From CAZGKW01 sp964526295 (GTDB lineage: Bacteria; Planctomycetota; Phycisphaerae; FEN-1346), in the NCBI GenBank assembly GCA_964526295.1, contig CAZGKW010000079.1, positions 1 to 9,679 of the forward strand: DNA of 9,679 nt, in the 5' to 3' direction. Within the stretch, counting starts at the first letter, position 1, and the number at the start of each line of letters is the position of its first letter. The notes beneath the pieces were generated by a model. The model was not told the origin of the DNA. It worked only from the letters and a program-made list of their open reading frames with translations, and made no database searches. Shown in pieces: positions 5,015 through 9,679 of this stretch. Made by a program: the position numbers and the translations under genes.

Positions 5015-5574
5015 GGCACCCTCCTGAAGGCGGCCTTCAGGCGCTCGAGGGGGGCGGCGTCTTCCTTGACCTCACAGAGCGGGCGGAGGCGCTCCAGGAT
5101 CGCCTGGCGGTGGAGGTACTCACGCTGCCTGCGGAGGATGCCATCAATGTCGGCCCAATCCAGCGGGCGGTCGGCGAAGGCCTTGAGCACCACGAGGTCC
5201 TCCGCCGAGCACGTCACGAGCTTGCACCCCGCGGCGAACGTGAACGGAGACGCCCGCCCGATCATGGCCTCCTCAAACGGCGTTCCCGCCAGTGACAGGT
5301 CGAGGCCCAGGCCGTTGGCCGCGGTCAGGAGCAAGACGCGGTTGGCGAGGGCGAATCCGGCCGCGTCCGGGACCCGCGACCGGAACCGTCGCAACAGGGC
5401 CTCGACATACGCCTCTTCGCCTCCGAAGCCGGTCAGCAGAGCGACGTCGGCGTCCTGCGTCGCCCGCGGTCGTCCCCACCGGACGACCGCCAGGCCGCCG
5501 ATGAAGCAGGACCGCCAGCCGCGGTCTTCGCAGAACCGTTGGACCTCCAGGCCGGCTTCGAACAGGGGGTTCAC
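5011..5574 (-). CDS. Nucleotidyltransferase-fold protein (AbiEii-like)
   Basis: 187 residues with the polymerase-beta-type nucleotidyltransferase fold in the style of the AbiEii/AbiGii-like and related families. Visible are the FIGGLAV glycine loop (24-30), RATQDADV (37-44) with catalytic D41 and D43, and LDLSLAG (91-97) with the likely third acid D92. The region AEDLVVLKAFADRPLDWADIDGIL (124-147) matches the 'EDL..LK..A.R..D..DI' helix of this group (K131, D142, D144). Such enzymes transfer a nucleotide to a protein or RNA target, and many act as toxins or resistance factors. I chose the GTG at 5574, not the GTG at 5601: a GGAGG lies 7 nt before 5574, and the candidate promoter would start transcription near 5600. 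It overlaps the downstream 81-residue gene by 4 nt, forming a two-gene operon. Substrate is unknown. Confidence 0.85.
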   Translation of the reverse strand: MNPLFEAGLEVQRFCEDRGWRSCFIGGLAVVRWGRPRATQDADVALLTGFGGEEAYVEALLRRFRSRVPDAAGFALANRVLLLTAANGLGLDLSLAGTPFEEAMIGRASPFTFAAGCKLVTCSAEDLVVLKAFADRPLDWADIDGILRRQREYLHRQAILERLRPLCEVKEDAAPLERLKAAFRRVP

Positions 5575-5581
5575 AGCAGTG

Positions 5582-5586
5582 CCTCC
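5582..5586 (-). promoter_or_regulatory. Shine-Dalgarno site that decides the start at 5574
   Basis: Minus-strand GGAGG is followed by 7 nt and then GTG at 5572-5574. No comparable site precedes the in-frame GTG at 5601. Confidence 0.65.
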
Positions 5587-5602
5587 GGCGCTCGCACGCA
5601 CC

Positions 5603-5635
5603 TGCTATGATAGCACGTCGCGCGATGGCGGGAAA
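5603..5635 (-). promoter_or_regulatory. Candidate promoter with overlapping palindromic operator
   Basis: Minus-strand TTTCCC (5630-5635, 3 of 6) is spaced 17 bp from TATCAT (5607-5612, 5 of 6). The -10 box lies inside a perfect palindrome TGCTATGATAGCA (5603-5615). A repressor dimer bound there would block the promoter, a common layout for self-regulating toxin-antitoxin-like operons. The palindrome is directly visible; its function is inferred. Confidence 0.45.
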
Positions 5636-5689
5636 GCGCCCGAGGGCTCCAAGGGGGCGTGGGTGCCCGGCAGGGCGCCCCGGCGTGCT

Positions 5690-5751
5690 CCCGCCTGCGC
5701 CGAGGCTACGGCGCGGCAAGCCCGCCTGCGCCGAGGCTACGGCGCGGCAAG
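5690..5751. repeat. Two perfect 31-bp tandem repeats, each with a hairpin
   Basis: Positions 5690-5720 are repeated without change at 5721-5751. Each unit contains GCGCCG-AGGCTA-CGGCGC (5697-5714 and 5728-5745), a 6-bp stem with a 6-nt loop. Similar palindromic units recur between genes in many planctomycete genomes, to my recollection. Perfect identity suggests recent duplication. Confidence 0.75.
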
Positions 5752-5775
5752 CCCGGACGCCGCTCGAAGTGAGAG

Positions 5776-5797
5776 CCAAACCCCCGGTCGGGTCTGG
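5776..5797 (-). terminator. Stop-proximal hairpin of the dehydrogenase gene
   Basis: On the minus strand CCAGACCC (5790-5797) pairs with GGGTTTGG (5776-5783), 8 bp with one G-T pair and a 6-nt loop, directly after the stop codon. No T-tract follows, so this may be an mRNA 3'-end stabilising hairpin or a weak terminator. Confidence 0.35.
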
Positions 5798-6889
5798 CTA
5801 TTTCCTGGCTACGGCCTCGGCGACCAGGTCGCCGACCTCGCTCGTCGTGTAGCCCATCCGGCCGGCGGCCATTCCTTCGAGCTTGGCGCCCGTGACGCAG
5901 GCGATGGCCTTCTCGACGGCCCGGGCGGCGTCGTCCTGGCCGAGCGTCTCGAGCATCATGGCCAGGGCCCCGATGGAGGCCAGGGGGTTGATCTTGCCCT
6001 GGCCGGTGTACTTGGGGGCGGAGCCGCCGATCGGCTCGAACATCGAGACGCCTTCGGGGTTGATGTTGCCGCCGGCGGCGATGCCCATGCCGCCCTGGAT
6101 CATGGCCCCGAGGTCCGTGATGATGTCTCCGAACATGTTGCCCACGACGATCGTGTCGTAGTACTCGGGGTCCTTGACCATCCACATGCAGCAGGCATCG
6201 ACGTGATTGTAATCCTTCGTGATATCGGGATACTCCTCGCCGACCTCCATGAACGCGCGGTGCCAGAGGTCCCCCGTCATCGTCAGGACGTTCGTCTTGT
6301 AGACGAGGGTCAGTCGGCGCTTGTCGCCCCGCTTCTTGCAGTACTCGTAGGCGTAGCGGACGGCCCGCTCGACGCCGTGCCGGGTGTTGCACATGACCTG
6401 GGTGGCGACCTCGTGGGGGGTGCCCTTGTACTGGACGCCGCCCATCCCGGAGTAGAGCCCCTCGGTGTTCTCGCGGACGATGACGAAGTCGATGTCGTCG
6501 GGGCCCTTGCCGGCGAGGGGGCAGGGCACGCCGGGGAAGAGCTTGACGGGCCGGAGGTTGATGTACTGGTCGAGATCGAAGCGGAGTTTCAGCAGGAGGC
6601 CCTTCTCCAGGATGCCCGGGGCGACGTCCGGGTGGCCCACGGCGCCGAGGAAGATGGCGTCGAAGGCCCGCAGCTCGCCGACCTCCTCGTCGGTGATCGG
6701 GGGGAGGGTCGGCTTGGTCGGGTCGCCGCCCATCGCCAGGTACCGGTCGCCCCCGTAGTCGAAGTCCTGCGTCTCGTAGGCGAAACCGAAGGCCTCGGCG
6801 GCGGCGGCGAGGACCTTCAGGCCCTCGGCGACCACCTCCGGACCGGTCCCGTCGCCGCCGATGACGGCAATCCTGTGCGTTCGTGCCAT
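5798..6889 (-). CDS. leuB: 3-isopropylmalate dehydrogenase-type enzyme
   Basis: 363-residue NAD(P)-dependent beta-decarboxylating dehydrogenase, full length for the family. LeuB oxidises and decarboxylates 3-isopropylmalate in leucine synthesis. Visible are the N-terminal IAVIGGDGTGPEVV (7-20), substrate-binding R103, R113 (NLRP) and R139 (VRENTEG), catalytic Y146, K198 (KTN) and D231, the metal ligands in GDIITDLGAMIQGG (254-267; D255, D259), and the cofactor loop GGSAPKYTGQGKINP (288-302). The specificity helix region (94-103, ending LLLKLR) resembles tartrate/D-malate dehydrogenases as much as classical LeuB, and the cofactor loop has the Lys-Tyr of NADP-type isocitrate dehydrogenase. The exact substrate is therefore less certain than the family. 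The ATG at 6889 has AGGAG (6898-6902) 8 nt upstream; the frame is open further, but without family similarity. No other leu genes are in the window. Confidence 0.9.
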   Translation of the reverse strand: MARTHRIAVIGGDGTGPEVVAEGLKVLAAAAEAFGFAYETQDFDYGGDRYLAMGGDPTKPTLPPITDEEVGELRAFDAIFLGAVGHPDVAPGILEKGLLLKLRFDLDQYINLRPVKLFPGVPCPLAGKGPDDIDFVIVRENTEGLYSGMGGVQYKGTPHEVATQVMCNTRHGVERAVRYAYEYCKKRGDKRRLTLVYKTNVLTMTGDLWHRAFMEVGEEYPDITKDYNHVDACCMWMVKDPEYYDTIVVGNMFGDIITDLGAMIQGGMGIAAGGNINPEGVSMFEPIGGSAPKYTGQGKINPLASIGALAMMLETLGQDDAARAVEKAIACVTGAKLEGMAAGRMGYTTSEVGDLVAEAVARK

Positions 6890-6924
6890 ACGTGCGTCTC
6901 CTGCCAGAGGGGTGCGAGTTGGTC

Positions 6925-6953
6925 CTTCTATCACGCCGCGCGGCGTTTGGCAA
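6925..6953 (-). promoter_or_regulatory. Candidate dehydrogenase promoter with 14-bp palindrome in spacer
   Basis: Minus-strand TTGCCA (6948-6953, 5 of 6 to -35) is 17 bp from TAGAAG (6925-6930, 4 of 6 to -10). The spacer contains ACGCCGCGCGGCGT (6933-6946), a perfect 14-bp palindrome. A dimeric regulator binding between the boxes is a plausible reading. The leader would be about 30 nt. Confidence 0.4.
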
Positions 6954-7109
6954 GCCTTTGGGCGGATGCCGGCCCGCCGTCGAGCGGTTTTCCTGATGGC
7001 CGCCGCCGCGGCGCGCCGACATATCACCGGGTGGCGACATCTGGGACGCGCTCGGGGATGGGGGGAGGCGAACGAGCGACCACACGGCCCTCGAAGGGGG
7101 GAACGCCCG

Positions 7110-8123
7110 ATGGGCAACGGTTATCTCGGCCGGGTGAAGCACCAGCTTGCCCGGGCCCGCCCGAGTCTGCTCTCCCTGCTGACTTTCACCATCCTGCTGG
7201 GCCTCATCAACTGGCTCGTCGTCAACCAGACGGTCCTGTTGTACCTCTTTTACGTTCCCGTCCTGTTCGGGGCGATGACGCTGGGCCGGCGGGCCGCCAT
7301 GGGCGTGGCCGGCCTGGCCGCGGTGCTGGTGGTCGCCTACGCCTTCCTCCTGCCGGAGAAGCTCGACACCGTGAACGACCGGGCCCTCCTGTGGGCCCAA
7401 CTCATCGTCTGGGGCGGCATCCTCGTCGTCACGGCCTACATGGTGGCGACCCTCAAGGGCCGCATCCAGGAGGCCCTGGCCAACCTTCGCCGGGCCTATG
7501 CGGGCGTGCTGGCCATCCTGTCGCGGTTCATTCAGACCGTCGATGCCGACACCGAGGCCCACTGCGTCCGGGTCTCGGCCTGGGCGGTCCGGATCGGCGA
7601 GGAGCTTGGCCTGGAGGATTCCCGGCTCGAGGAGCTCCGCGTCGCCGGTCTGCTGCACGACGTCGGCAAGGTCGAGGTCAGCGTGGACCTTTTGCGCAAG
7701 GCCGCCGCCCTCTCGAAGGAGGAGCGGACGGAGGTCTTGCGGCACGCCTCCGGCGGGGCGGCCCTGGTCAAGCCGGTCGGCGGGATGCTCTCGCACATCG
7801 CCGACGCCATCGAGGCCCATCACGAGAAGTTCGACGGGTCGGGGGCGCTGGGCCTGAAGGGCGACGAGATTCCCCTGCCGGCCCGGGTGGTCGCGGTGGC
7901 CGACGCCTTCGACGCCCTCGTCTCGGACCGGCCCTACCGCAAGGGCATGGCCGTCTCGGAGGCCCGGTCGGCGATCCGCGGCGCTTCGGGGACGGAGTTC
8001 GACCCGGACGTGGTGCGTGCCCTGGAGCGGATGCTGGCCCACGAGGGCGAGGGGGCCCTCGAATCGATCGGGGCCGGCTTCATGCTGGGCCATGCCCGCG
8101 AGTTGCCCGCCGCGGCGCGCTGA
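7110..8123 (+). CDS. Membrane-anchored HD-GYP-like phosphohydrolase
   Basis: 337-residue protein: a basic N-terminus, four hydrophobic segments at about 20-38, 41-58, 62-82 and 93-114, a short helical linker (115-140), then an HD domain of the HD-GYP class (141-307). Visible are H151, LLHDVGK (181-187; H183, D184, K187), H212 in RHASGGA, EAHHEKFDGSG (235-245; H237, H238, D242) and AVADAFDALVSDRPYRKG (262-279; D265). HD-GYP proteins usually break down cyclic di-GMP. Here the GYP tripeptide is replaced and shortened (DGSG then ALGLKG instead of DGSGYP-x-GLKG), so activity or partner contacts may differ. The metal ligands look intact. There is no separate sensor domain, so the membrane helices may be the input. 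I chose the ATG at 7110 because of the GGGGGG purine run about 8 nt upstream and because the membrane segments follow. Divergent from the dehydrogenase gene. Confidence 0.9.
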   Translation: MGNGYLGRVKHQLARARPSLLSLLTFTILLGLINWLVVNQTVLLYLFYVPVLFGAMTLGRRAAMGVAGLAAVLVVAYAFLLPEKLDTVNDRALLWAQLIVWGGILVVTAYMVATLKGRIQEALANLRRAYAGVLAILSRFIQTVDADTEAHCVRVSAWAVRIGEELGLEDSRLEELRVAGLLHDVGKVEVSVDLLRKAAALSKEERTEVLRHASGGAALVKPVGGMLSHIADAIEAHHEKFDGSGALGLKGDEIPLPARVVAVADAFDALVSDRPYRKGMAVSEARSAIRGASGTEFDPDVVRALERMLAHEGEGALESIGAGFMLGHARELPAAAR

Positions 8124-8140
8124 CCGGTCCGCCGGGCCGG
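8124..8140 (+). terminator. Hairpin directly after the HD-GYP-like stop codon
   Basis: CCGGTCC (8124-8130) and GGGCCGG (8134-8140) form a 7-bp stem with one G-T pair and a 3-nt loop, immediately after TGA. There is no T-tract, so termination is only possible, not shown. Confidence 0.35.
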
Positions 8141-8164
8141 CAAACGCTCCGCAACGCCTCCCGT

Positions 8165-8193
8165 GTGGCGCCCCCCCGCCTGGCGCGCGCCAC
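8165..8193. repeat. Inverted repeat with internal 12-bp palindrome
   Basis: GTGGCGC (8165-8171) is complemented by GCGCCAC (8187-8193). The right arm overlaps a perfect palindrome TGGCGCGCGCCA (8181-8192), so two alternative folds compete. It lies between the HD-GYP-like stop and the next promoter candidate and may assist termination. Confidence 0.4.
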
Positions 8194-8215
8194 CAGTCCT
8201 TTCCACAGCATTCTC

Positions 8216-8243
8216 TTGGTGCCCGCCGGTTTCGTGAGATAAT
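8216..8243 (+). promoter_or_regulatory. Candidate promoter for the PmoA-family gene
   Basis: TTGGTG (8216-8221, 3 of 6) is spaced 16 bp from GATAAT (8238-8243, 5 of 6). The leader to the ATG at 8297 would be about 47 nt. The AT-rich -10 stands out in this GC-rich sequence. Confidence 0.4.
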
Positions 8244-8296
8244 GGGCCGGCCCAGGCCCGGCGCGGCTCCGTCTGCGAGAGGGCAGGGAACGCGTC

Positions 8297-9628
8297 ATGC
8301 GGGAGGGCCGCAACATTGGGAGGCGATTCGTGACTGCGACCACCGTGCTGTACGCCGCCGCGATGATGGCGGCCGGCGCCGTTCTGACGACGTGCCTGTC
8401 GGCCCGAGCGGCGGGCGCCGAACCGCTGGCCCGCTTCACCGTCGCGGCCGGGGAGCACGAGCGGGTCGGTGCGCCTGTCTCGGCCGCGCTCGAGAAGAGC
8501 ATGCCGGCGAAGGGCGTCCGCCTGGAGGAGGTCCGCGACGGCCGGCGCCTGGCCGTCGCCGCCCAGGTCGAGGCGGGTGACCCGCCGCACCTGGCGTGGG
8601 TCCTTTCCGGGACGACCCCGGCCGGCGCCGAGCGCGTCTTCGAGCTGGTCCGGGGCGACCCGCCGCCCGGGCCGGGCATCGACGTCCGCCAGGACGCGAA
8701 GGCGCTGACGGTGACCTGTGGCGGGGCGGAGGTCCTCACCTACCACAAGGCCGAGATGCCGCCTCCGAACGGCAAGAGTCCGCTCTACGCCCGGAGCGCG
8801 TTTATCCATCCCTTGCGGGCCCCGGACGGACAGGTCCTGACGGCCATTCACCCGGCCGACCACATCCACCACATGGGCCTGTGGAACCCGTGGACGAGCA
8901 CGAAGTTCGAGGGCCGGAAGGTCGACTTCTGGAACCTCGCGAAGGGCCAGGGCGCCGTCCGCCACAAGGCCATGCAGAGCACGACCTCCGGGCCGGTCTT
9001 CGGCGGCTTCCGGGCGGTCCACGAGCACGTGGACCTCTCGGCCCCCGGCGGGGAGAAGGTCGCCCTGACCGAGGACTACCAGGTCCGCGTGTGGCGCGTC
9101 GGCGGGACGGCTGGGGGTGAGAAACGCGCAGCGCCGGCACGCCAGGGCACGGACGCGGAGGCCTGGATCGTCGATTTCGATCTCACGCAGCGGTGCGCCT
9201 CCGACAGCCCGCTCGAGCTGCCGCACTATCGCTACGGCGGGTTCGGCTTCCGGGCCACCGAGAAGTGGAACAAGTCGAACTCCGACTATCTGACCTCCGA
9301 AGGGAAGACCCGCCAGGACGGGCACGCCACCCGGTCGCGGTGGTGCATCACCTGCGGCACGACCGACGCGGGGCCCGCCGGGATCGTCTTTATGAGCCAT
9401 CCGGCCAACCGGGAGCATCCCGAGCCGATGCGGATCTGGCCCCAGGGGCCCGTCTTCTTCAACTATTGTCCCGTCCAGCAGAAGGACTGGGTCCTGGAGC
9501 CGGGCAGGAACTACCGCTTCCGCTATCGCCTCTATGTTTATGCCGGGAAACGGACGGCCGGCCAGGCCGAGCGCCTGTGGCAGGGCTTTGCCGACCCGCC
9601 CGTCGTCGCCATCGAGCGGCCGCGCTAG
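8297..9628 (+). CDS. Secreted PmoA-family (DUF6807) protein
   Basis: 443-residue exported protein. Residues 1-41 form a signal peptide: basic start (RNIGRR), hydrophobic core (13-34) and a likely cut after SARAAGA. A Cys at 33 follows LTT, a poor lipobox. The mature part matches the family often labelled 'PmoA', with the typical ARSAFIHPLRAPDGQVLT (about 165-182), the His-rich HPADHIHHMGLWNPW (about 185-199), KVDFWNL (208-214), and the C-terminal GPVFFNYCPVQQKDWVLEPG (about 384-403) before YRFRYRLYVYAG. Despite the name it is not a methane monooxygenase subunit. Such proteins are abundant in planctomycetes beside sugar-degradation genes and their function is not established; the clustered His residues suggest a metal or sugar site. 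Start choice: the ATG gives the basic n-region a signal peptide needs, but a GTG at 8330 has a better Shine-Dalgarno (GGGAGG, 8318-8323). No gene for sugar breakdown is adjacent here. Confidence 0.9.
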   Translation: MREGRNIGRRFVTATTVLYAAAMMAAGAVLTTCLSARAAGAEPLARFTVAAGEHERVGAPVSAALEKSMPAKGVRLEEVRDGRRLAVAAQVEAGDPPHLAWVLSGTTPAGAERVFELVRGDPPPGPGIDVRQDAKALTVTCGGAEVLTYHKAEMPPPNGKSPLYARSAFIHPLRAPDGQVLTAIHPADHIHHMGLWNPWTSTKFEGRKVDFWNLAKGQGAVRHKAMQSTTSGPVFGGFRAVHEHVDLSAPGGEKVALTEDYQVRVWRVGGTAGGEKRAAPARQGTDAEAWIVDFDLTQRCASDSPLELPHYRYGGFGFRATEKWNKSNSDYLTSEGKTRQDGHATRSRWCITCGTTDAGPAGIVFMSHPANREHPEPMRIWPQGPVFFNYCPVQQKDWVLEPGRNYRFRYRLYVYAGKRTAGQAERLWQGFADPPVVAIERPR

Positions 9629-9642
9629 CTGTGCTGTCTGAC

Positions 9643-9659
9643 GGCCCGCCAAGCGGGTC
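9643..9659 (+). terminator. Hairpin downstream of the PmoA-family gene
   Basis: GGCCCGC (9643-9649) pairs with GCGGGTC (9653-9659) over a 3-nt loop, with one G-T pair, 15 nt after the stop codon. No T-tract follows, so it is a weak terminator candidate. Confidence 0.35.
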
Positions 9660-9679
9660 CCGAGGCGGCGCTCACACCG

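Noticed and set aside
5575..5601. Upstream GTG start at 5601 for the nucleotidyltransferase gene
   Set aside because: No Shine-Dalgarno, and it would lie at the predicted transcription start; the GTG at 5574 has GGAGG at proper distance.
5706..8093. A minus-strand open frame of 795 codons
   Set aside because: It covers the dehydrogenase gene in another frame and the HD-GYP-like gene in antisense; composition is Arg/Pro/Gly/Asp-rich with no domain.
4775..8242. A plus-strand open frame of 1155 codons
   Set aside because: It runs antisense to the small operon and the dehydrogenase gene and then out of frame through the HD-GYP-like gene. No family motif is visible; its length is a by-product of high GC content and codon bias.
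8297..9628. Methane monooxygenase subunit, as the PmoA name might imply
   Set aside because: It is a soluble exported protein with His-rich motifs, without the multiple membrane helices of the monooxygenase subunit and with no pmoB or pmoC nearby.
7934..9652. A minus-strand open frame of 572 codons opposite the PmoA-family gene
   Set aside because: Pure antisense shadow; the opposite strand encodes a recognisable secreted protein with a signal peptide.

Overview
The window is very GC-rich DNA from a bacterium. The best guess is a planctomycete-type genome (Planctomycetota, Phycisphaerae-like). The reasons are the combination of a secreted PmoA/DUF6807-family protein, a sulfatase-superfamily hydrolase, an orphan HNH nuclease with a long conserved N-terminal part, a four-helix membrane protein of a type I associate with this phylum, and gene-poor gaps packed with short palindromic and tandem repeats. 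This assignment is inference from protein style. No rRNA, tRNA or marker gene is present to prove it.

Layout. Seven genes lie on the minus strand, in rightward order: HNH endonuclease (131-787), membrane protein (1144-1815), DUF559 Vsr-like nuclease (2405-2758), sulfatase-like hydrolase (3233-4567), an 81-residue protein (4769-5014) translationally coupled to an upstream nucleotidyltransferase-like gene (5011-5574), and a 3-isopropylmalate dehydrogenase-type enzyme (5798-6889). Two genes lie on the plus strand: a membrane-anchored HD-GYP-like protein (7110-8123), divergent from the dehydrogenase gene, and a secreted PmoA-family protein (8297-9628). Apart from the nucleotidyltransferase pair, each gene looks like its own transcription unit with its own Shine-Dalgarno site. 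There is no obvious shared pathway.

The most unusual part is the repeat island from about 1880 to 3100. It holds a terminator-like hairpin, a 16-bp inverted repeat, a nested 95-bp inverted repeat, a heptamer tandem array, two clusters of CTCTCCC/GGGAGAG hairpins, and an octamer tandem array. The small DUF559 nuclease gene sits exactly between the two hairpin clusters, which contain near-identical direct repeats of about 67 bp. A perfect TTGACA box upstream would place all three upstream hairpins in its mRNA leader. This resembles a nuclease-plus-palindrome cassette and is the best candidate here for something undescribed.

Other points worth a second look: the sulfatase-like protein has Thr where the formylglycine Cys/Ser should be and lacks the motif Arg. 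The nucleotidyltransferase/81-aa pair has a toxin-antitoxin-like layout with a palindrome over its putative promoter. The HD-GYP-like protein has lost the GYP tripeptide. The dehydrogenase carries a Lys-Tyr pair like the NADP determinants of isocitrate dehydrogenase and has a 14-bp palindrome between its putative -35 and -10. All promoter and terminator calls are by eye and are tentative.
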